This document shows, in pieces, positions 17,220 to 24,803 of a stretch of 43,197 nt of DNA. The notes beneath the pieces were generated by a model. It saw only the letters and a list, made by a program, of their open reading frames with translations. It was not told where the DNA came from and made no database searches. The stretch is from positions 1 to 43,197 of IMG/VR virus record IMGVR_UViG_3300042922_000227. The stretch is one strand, 5' to 3'. Positions within the stretch are counted from its first letter, which is position 1, and each line of letters begins with the position of its first letter. The DNA comes from a virus. Made by a program: the position numbers and the translations under genes.

Positions 17220-17401
17220 CCGGACCCCCTAGTCGTCGAAGTGAGACGCGAAACACGGGGCCACCGGCGGGCGCTCTTATCCGCGGATTACGCATGATCT
17301 GAACGCCCCTACCCCCGGGTAGACACTCCGCACACCGTCTCTCGGTCACTCCGTCGTCTGGACTGCACGTGTTGTAGCTCACTGTCAGGTGGCTGCGCCC
17401 G
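17220..17401. other. 182-bp gene-free region next to terminase: candidate cos/pac site
   Basis: No gene is supported between the small terminase start and the HNH gene end. It holds two short palindromes, TCCGCGGA near 17279-17286 and CTACCC-CC-GGGTAG at 17309-17322, in an otherwise mixed sequence. In HK97-like phages with an HNH gene beside the terminase, the cos site lies here. The overhang cannot be read from a circularised assembly. Confidence 0.4.
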
Positions 17402-17812
17402 CTACGGCAGTTGGTTCCAGAGTTGAGAGGCGAGGGTTTCGGTGTTGCGGTCTTGGTGTCTCAGGGTGGTGAGGCGTTGGGCCCGTTTGAGGGCTGCTTG
17501 TCTGGTCTTGTGGTCGTGGTGTGGGTTGCAGAGTGGCTGCCAGTTGGCGTGGTCCCACATGGCGCCGCTGTCGGCGAGCTCTACGATGTGGTCGACGACG
17601 GTTGCTGGTCCGTCGCAGACTCGGCATCGTGGGTTGGTGCGGAGGTACTGGGTGGACTCGGTCCGCCACCGTGCGGTGTTGCGTCCGTCGCCTGGGATGA
17701 CCCGGTGTGCGCCGGACTTCCGCTTGCGTTGGTGTTCAGCGCATCGGCCACGGTTGGTGGCGAGTTCGTCGCAGTCGAGGGCTGAGCAGCGCATGGGTGC
17801 GCGGGTGGGCAT
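17402..17812 (-). CDS. HNH endonuclease next to terminase
   Basis: 136 aa, ATG overlapping the upstream stop by one base. Two Cys pairs lie at the N-terminus (CSALDCDELATNRGRCAEH) and the HNH core is CRVCDGPATVVDHIVELADSGAMWDHANWQPLCNPHHDHKT, with H, N and H at VVDH, HANW and NPHHDHK. HNH proteins beside terminase genes in HK97-like phages (HK97 gp74 type) are needed for cos cleavage by the terminase. The same role is likely here given the position 182 bp before terS. Confidence 0.9.
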   Translation of the reverse strand: MPTRAPMRCSALDCDELATNRGRCAEHQRKRKSGAHRVIPGDGRNTARWRTESTQYLRTNPRCRVCDGPATVVDHIVELADSGAMWDHANWQPLCNPHHDHKTRQAALKRAQRLTTLRHQDRNTETLASQLWNQLP

Positions 17813-17940
17813 CAGTCCCGGTCCTCTACGACGTCAGACATGACCTGGTTGATCTCGGCCACTGTCTGGGGGTGCGGGGTGAGTGGTTCCGGCCACCGGT
17901 TGGTACGCGTTCGGTGGCTGCTGATGTCGTCTTCAGGCAT
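17812..17940 (-). CDS. hypothetical 42-aa protein
   Basis: A short frame from ATG 17940 to TGA 17812 that overlaps the HNH start by one base. The sequence (MPEDDISSHRTRTNRWPEPL, ending VAEINQVMSDVVEDRD) is acidic and helical at the C-terminus. No strong ribosome-binding site is visible. Coupling to the HNH gene is the main support. Function unknown. Confidence 0.45.
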   Translation of the reverse strand: MPEDDISSHRTRTNRWPEPLTPHPQTVAEINQVMSDVVEDRD

Positions 17941-17969
17941 GTGTCGTACTCAGTCGACGGGGATGAGCA

Positions 17970-18452
17970 TTAGTTCTGGGAGTGGGTGAATAGCTCGGAT
18001 CGTTTGGCGGCCGCGACGGTAGATGCCTCTTCAGCCGTACCGAAGAAGCCCAGGTGGGTGTTCACGCCGTTGTGGACGATGTAAGCGCGCCACCGACCGT
18101 TCTTGCGCTGCTCCACTCCCCGGATACCTGTTCTGCTGTCAGAACGAGCATGGGCAAGGTTCTCGCCGTTCTGCTTCCGAGTGGCAAGCCACAGATGCTC
18201 GGGGTTCACGCACCCACGGTTGTGGCAACGGTGGTCGATCATGAGCCCATCGGGAATGGTGCCGTGCGCGATCGTCCATGAGATGCGATGGGCCAGACGT
18301 GCGGCGCCCTTGAAGAAGAACAAGCCGTATCCAGTCGGCTGCTTTGCGGAGGTCCACTCCCAGCATCCGTTCTCAACCTGGTTCACCTTCGCTAGAAAGC
18401 GCACTCGGTCGCGTTCGCTGAGTTCGGGTAGCTGAGTCGTTGAGACCGTCAC
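17970..18452 (-). CDS. HNH-AP2 homing endonuclease
   Basis: 160 aa from GTG 18452; the start is uncertain because the ribosome-binding site is weak. Residues about 25-85 form an HNH_3-type nuclease (GCWEWTSAKQPTGYGLFFFK, HRISWTIAHGTIPDGLMIDHRCHNRGCVNPEHL). Residues about 105-155 form an AP2/ERF DNA-binding domain (GIRGVEQRKNGRWRAYIVHN, HLGFFGTAEEASTVAAAKR). This pairing is typical of homing endonucleases in phages. It is a mobile, selfish-type gene inserted among small late genes. Confidence 0.85.
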   Translation of the reverse strand: MTVSTTQLPELSERDRVRFLAKVNQVENGCWEWTSAKQPTGYGLFFFKGAARLAHRISWTIAHGTIPDGLMIDHRCHNRGCVNPEHLWLATRKQNGENLAHARSDSRTGIRGVEQRKNGRWRAYIVHNGVNTHLGFFGTAEEASTVAAAKRSELFTHSQN

Positions 18453-18460
18453 AGCACACC

Positions 18461-18673
18461 TCAATCCACGGCGATGCCGAGGTTCCGAATTGCATCGACG
18501 AAGTCGTCTTCGTACATGCGGAGCGGCCATGCTTCGCGTACTTGCTCTTCGCTGAGGTGCACGTCCGCGTGGCCCGTGTTTGTTGCGATGCGCTCGAGCT
18601 GAGCTTCGATGCCGGCGAGCAGGTTCAGCTTCGCGGCCCGGTACTCGCCGAGGCTGAGGTCACCCGCGGTCAT
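18461..18673 (-). CDS. hypothetical 70-aa protein
   Basis: ATG at 18673 overlaps the upstream gene by 14 bp. Helical and acidic: LSLGEYRAAKLNLLAGIEAQLERIATNTGHADVHLSEEQ. No known domain recognised. It is part of a run of four tightly packed small genes (19388 to 18461). Confidence 0.6.
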   Translation of the reverse strand: MTAGDLSLGEYRAAKLNLLAGIEAQLERIATNTGHADVHLSEEQVREAWPLRMYEDDFVDAIRNLGIAVD

Positions 18674-18974
18674 CGTCGTTCGCCTTCGAGTCCCGCACGA
18701 CGAAGATGCGCCACCCGAGCCCACCGAAGGCAAGGAGCCTTGGGGTCTCGAGCAGTGCGTCGCGCAGGCGGTTCGCTGCCTTCTCGTAGGTGGTGCCGTC
18801 AGGCTTCGGGCCGAACGGGTTGATCCGGTCCTTCGCGAGCTTCACTCGCTGGAACAGGAGCGCTTCGTGCGTCTTCACCCAGGCACGCCGGGCACCAACG
18901 AGCAGCCAGAAGCCGAGACCGCCGACGACCGCCGCGACGGGGAGCACCAGCACGCCAGCCCAGAACTCGCTCAT
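18660..18974 (-). CDS. membrane protein, 104 aa
   Basis: The ATG at 18974 overlaps the upstream stop by 4 bp. One transmembrane helix at about 5-27 (WAGVLVLPVAAVVGGLGFWLLVG) is followed by a basic cytoplasmic part with WVKTHEALLFQRVKLAKDRI. A second weakly hydrophobic segment lies near RLLAFGGLGWRIFVV. Function unknown. Confidence 0.65.
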   Translation of the reverse strand: MSEFWAGVLVLPVAAVVGGLGFWLLVGARRAWVKTHEALLFQRVKLAKDRINPFGPKPDGTTYEKAANRLRDALLETPRLLAFGGLGWRIFVVRDSKANDDDRG

Positions 18975-19177
18975 GCCTTCACCGGTTCAGGGTCGCCGTA
19001 CGTGGTGGTCTTGACCACCGTGGCGAGGGTCACGTCGGGTTCGAGCATCGCTGCGCGCATGTTCGACTCGATGCGGTGGAGCTCGTTGACCGCTTCCGAC
19101 TGGTCGACGACGTACGAGCTGATCGCTTTCCCGCCACGAGCGACGGTGAACACGATCTCCTTGATGGGGTCAGGCAC
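18971..19177 (-). CDS. hypothetical 68-aa protein
   Basis: GTG at 19177 is chosen because GAGGAGGT lies about six bases upstream. The sequence starts MPDPIKEIVFTVARGGKAIS and continues SYVVDQSEAVNELHRIESN. No family recognised. Its strong ribosome-binding site suggests good expression. Confidence 0.6.
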   Translation of the reverse strand: MPDPIKEIVFTVARGGKAISSYVVDQSEAVNELHRIESNMRAAMLEPDVTLATVVKTTTYGDPEPVKA

Positions 19178-19388
19178 GGTTACCTCCTCGGTCGAGCCAC
19201 GGCTCGAAGGTGAAGCCGATCGTGCGCTGCCAGCTGGTGTCGCGCTCGTAGAAGCCGCTCGTGTCGTGGAACTCACCGCCGCCGCCGAAACGGCTGACGG
19301 CGGTCGTGACGATGGGGGCGAGCTTGCGCTCGGTCCTGCGAGTATCCGCTCGGGCCTGCTGGCGTTGCAGCATGCGTGATGCTCGCAT
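19170..19388 (-). CDS. hypothetical basic protein at head of late operon
   Basis: 72 aa from ATG 19388 (GGAGG five bases upstream); longer starts at 19409 or 19418 are possible. Rich in Arg and Gln at the N-terminus (MRASRMLQRQQARADTRRTERK), then SRFGGGGEFHDTSGFYERDT. It is the first gene of the leftward block that leads into the late genes. Function unknown. Confidence 0.5.
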   Translation of the reverse strand: MRASRMLQRQQARADTRRTERKLAPIVTTAVSRFGGGGEFHDTSGFYERDTSWQRTIGFTFEPWLDRGGNRA

Positions 19389-19760
19389 CGTCGCCTCCAT
19401 GTGTGCCATGTACGTCAAGTAGTCGACCGCTCACGGCTGAGTTCCGCGCGCCACAGCGGGTTACTCAGGGTCACGGTCTTGAAGGGGTCCTCGTGCTCGC
19501 GCCGCGATCGTTAGGTTCGCTGTGCGGCCGGTGTCGCCCTGACGTGACAGGTCGGGGCCGGCGGCTAGGTGCGGTGCTGATGCGTGTCGGCGGGCACGAG
19601 GAAGTGTTGGGGGCGGTTCATTTCCGGTTCTCATGGGTCGCTGAGCCGCCAAGCTCGCCCTCGTGCCTTTACCGCGGCAGTTGACGTCGGGCACTCACCG
19701 GACCCGTAGTGGCTTTGTTGACGCGGGTAGCCTCCGCGGGTGGGTCACCACCACCATGTC

Positions 19761-19788
19761 GTCGGAGCCAACCCGAAGTGGCTCCGAC
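19761..19788. terminator. hairpin, first of a tandem pair
   Basis: Perfect 10-bp arms GTCGGAGCCA and TGGCTCCGAC around an 8-nt loop. No U-tract on either side, as is common in actinobacteria. Confidence 0.6.
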
Positions 19789-19812
19789 AGCCCATCCCAG
19801 GGCGGTACATGA

Positions 19813-19846
19813 GAGAAGCCCCGACCGGTGATGATCGGGGCTTCTC
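19813..19846. terminator. terminator hairpin between early and late operons
   Basis: Perfect 12-bp arms GAGAAGCCCCGA and TCGGGGCTTCTC with a 10-nt loop. It sits 95 bp beyond the last early gene in the minus direction. Confidence 0.8.
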
Positions 19847-19872
19847 CGGACAGACTCGTCCGACGTACCTCA

Positions 19873-19881
19873 ATTATGCCA
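19873..19881 (-). promoter_or_regulatory. possible extended -10 promoter ahead of tandem hairpins
   Basis: The minus strand reads TGGCATAAT, an extended -10 (TGn plus a 5/6 match to TATAAT), with no good -35. Transcription would start near 19866, just before the hairpins, so any transcript would be short unless read-through occurs. Confidence 0.35.
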
Positions 19882-19941
19882 CATGAAACAGCACTTCGGA
19901 CGTGTTGTAGGGCATGGTTCGGCCAGCGTGTCGCCGTGGTT

Positions 19942-20616
19942 CTACGTGGCTGTCAGCTCCTCCGCTTTCTCCGTGAGTTCGTCTCCGAGTTCCGCGACCG
20001 CTTCGAACCCGACCCACTCTGTGGCGGAGCCGATGATCTCCGGGCATGCCCTGCACGTTGCGCGGGGGCGGATGGGTTGCCCGTCGACCTTGCGGTACTC
20101 GACGACGATCGGCCACCGGAACACTTCGCCGTTCTGGTCGATCCAGAACTCGGACCGGCAGACGGGGCACTGGGTGCGGATCTCGAGCCGTTTCGGTGGT
20201 TCCAGTTGGGTGCGGATGACACGCACCCACCGGCGCAGTTCGGTCGTGTACCAGCCGATGTCGGCGGGTTCGTGGCAGCGGGCGTTGAAGGTGACGTACC
20301 AGCGGCGCAGGGACCCTTGCACGTCGTCCTTCGCCCAGTTGGCGCCCCAGTTGCAGCACCAGCCGCGGACCGCTTCGCTGATCCGCCCCCACTCGGCGAG
20401 GGCTTCGGACTTCACCATGTTCCGTTCCCGGGCGGCGACGGACTTCGACCCGCCGTCGTTGCCCGCTGACGGGGTGATCGACGCGTACAGCTGGTCGAGC
20501 AGGGACGGGTGCTGCACGGAGTGGATGCCGATGTACGTACCATCGTCAGCCGTCTGCGTGATGTGCTCCGTGGACGGCTTCGTGAGGACATCCACCACGT
20601 CGAGGAGATCAGTCAT
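19942..20616 (-). CDS. zinc-ribbon protein, last early gene
   Basis: 224 aa, ATG overlapping the upstream stop by 4 bp. The C-terminal half carries CPVCRSEFWIDQNGEVFRWP and, 40 residues later, CRACPE, a two-CxxC zinc ribbon. The N-terminal half is helical with many Trp (GWCCNWGANWAKDDVQGSLRRW). Similar proteins occur at the end of early operons in actinophages, without a known role. DNA or RNA binding is a guess from the ribbon. Confidence 0.7.
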   Translation of the reverse strand: MTDLLDVVDVLTKPSTEHITQTADDGTYIGIHSVQHPSLLDQLYASITPSAGNDGGSKSVAARERNMVKSEALAEWGRISEAVRGWCCNWGANWAKDDVQGSLRRWYVTFNARCHEPADIGWYTTELRRWVRVIRTQLEPPKRLEIRTQCPVCRSEFWIDQNGEVFRWPIVVEYRKVDGQPIRPRATCRACPEIIGSATEWVGFEAVAELGDELTEKAEELTAT

Positions 20617-21182
20617 GCAGCACCTCCGAGGTTCATCCTCTGCGCAGCCTGCGCAAGTGCCTGGTCCGTTGACGCCAGCCGCAGTGTCGTCTTCGTGACC
20701 GCGCGAGCGAACGTCGCCTGCTGGTGTCGGCCGAACGGTTCCGGCTCACGACGTACGGGCTGCTTCACGGCGCGGAGCGAACCGCCAGACGCGACCATGA
20801 GCCCCCATCCGTCGGGGAGGTCGTCGCGGACGATCGACTTGTCCGACACGACGAGCCACCAGAAGTCGCAGAACCTCGCGAACGCTTCGGCCTTCTCGGG
20901 CTCACGGAGCTCGGTGAGCCAGTCGGAGCGGGACACCTTGACCTCGTGCCCGTGCAGCAGCGGTCCGGTGGCAGTGTCTCCGTAACCACCGGGCCAGAGG
21001 TCGAGCGACATGTAATCGCAGATGCGGCGGGTGTCGAACCCCGCGGTGAGCTTCACGTGCTCGGCGCGGGCGTACCGGAAGCCGTTGCCGTTGAACGATC
21101 CGTACCGCACGTTGAGACGGTCGAGCATGGTCCGCTCGGTGTGCTTCGTGGGTTCATCCCACAGGCGCTCGCTCTCGCCCAT
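20613..21182 (-). CDS. MmcB-like PD-(D/E)XK nuclease-fold protein
   Basis: 189 aa. The pattern LLHGHEVKVSRSDWLTELREPEK, then FARFCDFWWLVVSDKSIVRDDLPDGWGLMV is shared by MmcB-like/restriction-endonuclease-like proteins. E-V-K is the catalytic E-x-K, with D in SLDLWPGGYG a candidate upstream acid. It overlaps the SSB stop codon. In bacteria MmcB takes part in DNA damage tolerance; here a role in phage DNA processing is inferred from its place beside SSB. Confidence 0.75.
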   Translation of the reverse strand: MGESERLWDEPTKHTERTMLDRLNVRYGSFNGNGFRYARAEHVKLTAGFDTRRICDYMSLDLWPGGYGDTATGPLLHGHEVKVSRSDWLTELREPEKAEAFARFCDFWWLVVSDKSIVRDDLPDGWGLMVASGGSLRAVKQPVRREPEPFGRHQQATFARAVTKTTLRLASTDQALAQAAQRMNLGGAA

Positions 21183-21640
21183 CAGAATGGGGTCCCGTCG
21201 TTGAACCCGTCACCGGGTGCGGACCAGACGTCGTTGCCCTGCTGACCGGCTCCCTGCTGCTGGGTCGGTGACCATGCACCGCTCTGCTGCCCTCCCTGCT
21301 GTCCCGTCTTCGACCGGCGATCGTCGATGCCGATCGTCGGGTTGCGAAGGACCACCGTCGCGCCGGCACCGTTCTTGCCCTCGTAGACCTGCACCTCCGG
21401 GTCACCCGAGATCGTCACGTAGGTGCCCTTCTGGACGCGGCGGGCGTAGTACTCGGCGTCCTGGTCCCAGAACGTCGCCTCCGCCCACGTCACCTGACCG
21501 ACGTTCTCGTACCCACCGCCCTCCTGCTTCTTCGACCAGGAGTGCGCCACCCGGATCGACAGCACCTTCTTCCCCGTCTGCGTCTGGTTCTGGCGAGGCT
21601 CAACAGCCCAGCCCTCGACGGTCATCGTTGCGTTGCTCAT
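21182..21640 (-). CDS. ssb: single-stranded DNA-binding protein
   Basis: 152 aa from ATG 21640; an in-frame extension to 21844 lies within the next gene and is not used. The OB fold covers residues 1-110: TMTVEGWAVEPRQNQTQTGK, VLSIRVAHSW, VTWAEATFWDQDAEYYARRV and KGTYVTISGDPEVQVYEG. A Gln/Gly-rich flexible tail (QQGGQQSGAWSPTQQQ) ends in the DGFNDGTPF acidic tip that recruits partner proteins. It belongs to the replication/recombination module. Confidence 0.92.
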   Translation of the reverse strand: MSNATMTVEGWAVEPRQNQTQTGKKVLSIRVAHSWSKKQEGGGYENVGQVTWAEATFWDQDAEYYARRVQKGTYVTISGDPEVQVYEGKNGAGATVVLRNPTIGIDDRRSKTGQQGGQQSGAWSPTQQQGAGQQGNDVWSAPGDGFNDGTPF

Positions 21641-22140
21641 GCTGCTGCCTCTCGTTTGCGAGCTAGACGCTCGCGGTATTCGAACTTGCGGATGCGCTTG
21701 CACGCGCGGCAGCATCGATTGCCGCGGTACAGGTAGGTGTTCTCTTCGGTGAACGCATGCCCCCGAAGGCAGTGCGTCTTGCTCGCCATCGGGTTGTTGC
21801 CGTCGCGGAGACGGTCCTGCATGTTCTCGGCTCGCGTACCCCACCGAAGGTTGCTGAGGCGGTTGTCGTCACGGCGGGTGTTTCCGTGCAACGCCTCCTG
21901 GCCCTCCGAACGAGGACCAACGAACGCGTTGAGCACAAGCCGGTGGATGTAGAACGCCTGACGCTTGTTGTCACGGTTGAGCTCAACTCGGACGTAGCCA
22001 CCGCGAACGCGGAGCGGGGTGAGCACGTGTCCTGCTGGGTACTTGCCACCTGGCGTTGTTCGTCGGACCCGGCCGAGTTCGCTGACCTCGTACTTGTCTT
22101 CCCACCCAACGACGGCTAGCCAGCGTTCTGTAGACTGCAT
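21637..22140 (-). CDS. NUMOD4-HNH homing endonuclease
   Basis: 167 aa from ATG 22140 with GGAGG upstream. Residues 5-40 are a NUMOD4 motif (RWLAVVGWEDKYEVSELGRVRR). An HNH_3 core follows (about 60-105: YIHRLVLNAFVGPRSEGQEA, HGNTRRDDNRLSNLRWGT). The tail is a zinc motif: CLRGHAFTEENTYLYRGNRC then CRACKRIRKFEYRERL. It lies between the helicase and SSB genes, behind a structured RNA-like hairpin, as a mobile element inserted into the replication operon. Confidence 0.9.
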   Translation of the reverse strand: MQSTERWLAVVGWEDKYEVSELGRVRRTTPGGKYPAGHVLTPLRVRGGYVRVELNRDNKRQAFYIHRLVLNAFVGPRSEGQEALHGNTRRDDNRLSNLRWGTRAENMQDRLRDGNNPMASKTHCLRGHAFTEENTYLYRGNRCCRACKRIRKFEYRERLARKREAAA

Positions 22141-22178
22141 TGCAGCCCTCCGATCGAATTGCACTCGATTTAGGGTTA

Positions 22179-22214
22179 GGCCCCGGCGGATGTTCCACCA
22201 TCCGGTTTGGGGCC
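22179..22214 (-). terminator. nested hairpin between helicase and HNH gene
   Basis: GGCCCC (22179-22184) pairs with GGGGCC (22209-22214) and inside it CGGATG (22187-22192) pairs with CATCCG (22199-22204). It follows the helicase stop by 10 bp and may end or attenuate transcription, or be a remnant of the HNH gene's arrival. Confidence 0.5.
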
Positions 22215-22223
22215 GTCTCCATT

Positions 22224-23399
22224 TTAGACCACTATTGGCTCCCATGGCCATTGTTCACCTCGTTTCATCTTCTTAGGCCAGTTTCTCTCGTCGCGGTCCC
22301 CACGCCACTTTTGAATGTCGACGTATCCGACCATTTCGGGATCGGGGCGCAAGCCGAATCCGAACTCGGGCCACCCCAGCAGGGCAGCCGACCCGCGTGG
22401 GCGAAGGTCTCGCTCCCCGAGTGAAGACGCCGCTTTTCCTGCGTGTGCCTCCATGACTAGCGCGATATCGCGTTCTCGCAAGCTGTCGAGTGCGACAATC
22501 AGTGGAGCCGCATCGTCGTCATTGTTGATGGCTTTGCTTACCAATTTGTAAAGCGGACCGATGAACAACACATCGGGCTTGTGCCGGTCGATGAGGCGGT
22601 GGATCTCCGACAGGTGCGACCCGCGGGTGATGTCGATGCGGTTCCCGGCGACGATGTTGATCGCCAACGCCGGATCCACCACGCCGACCTCGCGGGCCCG
22701 CCGGGTGGACCAGCGGACCGCCCGACGCCACTGCCGTTCCGTGTTCTCCGCATCAACCACCAGCACCTTCACCGGGTCGATCGGTTCGAACGTCGTCGGA
22801 TGGATCCCAGCAGCCGCGAGAACAGCCAACTGCCGGACGAACGTTGTCTTCCCCGAACCCTCCGGCCCGGTCACGATCAGCCGGTCCTTCCGCTCGAGCA
22901 GACCCGGGATCACCCAGTCGTACGCATCCGACCCGGACAGGATCTCCGCCAGCGTCTTCGTCTGCAGCATCCCCGTGCTGTGACCATCCACGAGGGTCTG
23001 CAGCCGGTTCAGCGCAGCCGATGCAGCATCCATCGGGTCGGCGCCGGCCGCGAGGTCTTCCTGCATCGTGTTCGCCACGTTCCGGGACTCACGTCGCACC
23101 GCATCCGCACGGACACCCTGCGCGTACTCCGGAGCAGCGAACGCGTACACCGACGGGTCAGCCCACTGGAACGGCTCCGTGTCGAGCCCACGAACACCCC
23201 AGCCTGCAAGAGCCGTGTCCACGATGGCTGCGTCGACCGCGTCACCCCGGCTGAGACGTTCCACGATCCCGTCGAACACCACCCCGAGACGAGCGTCCGA
23301 GAAGTCCACCGACCCGACCATCCCGTGCACACGACCCACCTGCAGCGGGTCACGAATCAGCGCGCCGAGGAGGTTCCGCTCGACCTGCGTGCCGGTCAT
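22224..23399 (-). CDS. DnaB/RepA-like replicative helicase
   Basis: 391 aa from ATG 23399 (MTGTQVERNLLGALI), which overlaps the upstream stop by 4 bp; an ATG at 23411 is the alternative. The N-terminus is DnaB-N-like (helical, ERNLLGALIRDPLQVGRVHG). The ATPase has Walker A VTGPEGSGKTTF (about 175-186), a Walker B-like VLVVDAENTERQW, and VLFIGPLYKLVSKA. The AAA_25/RepA-type hexameric helicase fits best. It unwinds DNA at the phage replication fork. The upstream gene is the likely origin-binding initiator/loader. Confidence 0.88.
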   Translation of the reverse strand: MTGTQVERNLLGALIRDPLQVGRVHGMVGSVDFSDARLGVVFDGIVERLSRGDAVDAAIVDTALAGWGVRGLDTEPFQWADPSVYAFAAPEYAQGVRADAVRRESRNVANTMQEDLAAGADPMDAASAALNRLQTLVDGHSTGMLQTKTLAEILSGSDAYDWVIPGLLERKDRLIVTGPEGSGKTTFVRQLAVLAAAGIHPTTFEPIDPVKVLVVDAENTERQWRRAVRWSTRRAREVGVVDPALAINIVAGNRIDITRGSHLSEIHRLIDRHKPDVLFIGPLYKLVSKAINNDDDAAPLIVALDSLRERDIALVMEAHAGKAASSLGERDLRPRGSAALLGWPEFGFGLRPDPEMVGYVDIQKWRGDRDERNWPKKMKRGEQWPWEPIVV

Positions 23400-24151
23400 G
23401 CGTTCATCCATGCGTCAGGGTTCGGACGATTCTGCGGCCGGCCTACCGTTCCAGGGAGCTCGTCAGTCCAACGGTCCTTGTTCAGCCATGCGCCGAGAGC
23501 GGGAACGAACTGTCGCTCGGTCGTCGCCGCGTACGCGTCCCCGAACCGGATGATCGCTGCCTTGAGATCCTCGATCGGGAGCCGCTTCGTCGCCTTCTTG
23601 AAGCGGTCGAACGCGTCCTTCCGCTCGACCTTCTTCGGCCAGTGCGACCATGCCTCCTCGAAGGGCTCTTCAAGGCTTGGGATGACGAGATTCGTCACCG
23701 CAGGTGATGACTCAATCCCAGATTCAACCCAACCCAACCCAGGGGTGAGCTCCTCCGGAATCCTTCCTGCATCCTTCATGCGTGATGCATGAAGCCCTCG
23801 TCGAACCGCGCGAGGGTCGTCGAACGCCGGCAAGACATCCTTCGTGGGGTGCGGCGGCTTCTGGTGCTCAGTCCAGTGCACAGCGGCGATGTAGTCAGTG
23901 CCGTCGACCGTGTAACGCGCGACCACCCCGGCCGACTCGAGCTCCGACAGCCACCCGTCGATCGTCTCCGCCGTGATGTCAGGGTCGAGCGGAAAACAGT
24001 CAGCCTTCACGAGCAGCGGGTTGTCCTTACCCTTGCCGTGGTCGTCGAGGTAGCCCCACAGGAGCACCCAGAAGTAGCGCACTGGGATCGGCCACGACGC
24101 GACCTTCTCCGAGACGCGGAGCTCGTGCTTGAGCATCCTGGTCTTAGCCAT
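23396..24151 (-). CDS. replication initiation protein (winged-helix, DnaD-like)
   Basis: 251 aa. The N-terminal 100 residues (LKHELRVSEKVASWPIPVRYF, WVLLWGYLDDHGKGKDN, DITAETIDGWLSELESAGVV) form the winged-helix domain of phage replication initiators. The C-terminal part has a DnaD-like helical segment (FEEAWSHWPKKVERKDAFDR, FGDAYAATTERQFVPALGAWLNK). Directly upstream of a helicase gene this pair is the standard initiator-plus-helicase arrangement. An origin may lie within this gene; no iterons were noticed. Confidence 0.75.
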   Translation of the reverse strand: MAKTRMLKHELRVSEKVASWPIPVRYFWVLLWGYLDDHGKGKDNPLLVKADCFPLDPDITAETIDGWLSELESAGVVARYTVDGTDYIAAVHWTEHQKPPHPTKDVLPAFDDPRAVRRGLHASRMKDAGRIPEELTPGLGWVESGIESSPAVTNLVIPSLEEPFEEAWSHWPKKVERKDAFDRFKKATKRLPIEDLKAAIIRFGDAYAATTERQFVPALGAWLNKDRWTDELPGTVGRPQNRPNPDAWMNA

Positions 24152-24803
24152 GTTCGCCGCACTCCCTCTTCTGCGCGTCGATGCCCTGCTGGTACCCGCG
24201 TCGCCACTCGGACATGCCGTACTCCTCGACCTGGTGGTCGCTGTAGACAGGTCCGCTGTTCGTGGCTGCGGGGTAGCGCAGGTTGTAGTCGTCGATCTGG
24301 CGCCAGACGACGCCAGCGAAGTACCGGAACTTGTCTCGGAACGGCACGTCGCGGTTCGATGCCGCGGTCGATACGGCGTACTCGAGCGCGGACTGAGGCA
24401 CGGTCATTGACCACCATGTGCGGATCGAGCGTTCCCAGTCGTGGGGTAGCCGGTTCGAGCCGATGGATTCGTCCCACGTCAGGTGGAACTCGTCGCAGTA
24501 GTCAGCCATCGCGCGCAAGTCGGCGTCCATGTGCGCTGCGCGGTTCGCGTTTGCGAGGACGTACTCGGCAGAGCGTTCAGCGACAGCCGCGACGAGTGGA
24601 CTGTCGGGGCTGATGGATGGCTTGCCAAAGTGGCAGTCCTTGCATGCGGCCACGAGGTTGTCGGGCTTGTCGGATCCTCCGAGCGCGACCGGGATGACGT
24701 GGTCGACGTGCAGAGTGACGTCAGGCGCTTTCTCGCCGCAGTACTGGCAGGTGTGCTTGTCCCGCCGCAGCACCTCGAACCGGGTGCGCTTGCTGACCGC
24801 CAT
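24144..24803 (-). CDS. HNH endonuclease with long C-terminal domain
   Basis: 219 aa from ATG 24803 with GAGGAGG upstream. The N-terminal 55 residues are an HNH core: VLRRDKHTCQYCGEKAPDVTLHVDH, VIPVALGGSDKPDNLVAACKDC, then H. The remaining 150 residues, with several Trp and DADLRAMADYCDEFHLTWDE, are shared by similar phage HNH proteins and may bind DNA. It overlaps the initiator gene by 8 bp. Its role could be restriction, homing or DNA repair. Confidence 0.88.
   Translation of the reverse strand: MAVSKRTRFEVLRRDKHTCQYCGEKAPDVTLHVDHVIPVALGGSDKPDNLVAACKDCHFGKPSISPDSPLVAAVAERSAEYVLANANRAAHMDADLRAMADYCDEFHLTWDESIGSNRLPHDWERSIRTWWSMTVPQSALEYAVSTAASNRDVPFRDKFRYFAGVVWRQIDDYNLRYPAATNSGPVYSDHQVEEYGMSEWRRGYQQGIDAQKRECGEHG

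Larger units (their letters stand above)
19389..19941. other. 553-bp intergenic region between early and late operons
   Basis: No convincing gene is seen. It holds two strong hairpins (19761-19788, 19813-19846) and an extended -10-like minus-strand promoter (19873-19881). A 77-aa Arg/Pro-rich frame (19461-19694) lacks a ribosome-binding site and looks spurious. The late promoter should lie here but no full -35/-10 pair was found below 19760. Confidence 0.6.

Noticed and set aside
17179-17382. 67-aa minus-strand frame over the candidate cos region
   Set aside because: Low-complexity, Arg/Gly-rich, and overlaps the start of the small terminase without a start signal.
19461-19694. 77-aa minus-strand frame in the early/late gap
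   Set aside because: Arg/Pro-rich, no ribosome-binding site, and no coupling to neighbours.
19681-19724. Two TTGACG motifs on the plus strand as promoters
   Set aside because: Neither has a fitting -10 box at 16-19 bp and no plus-strand gene follows.
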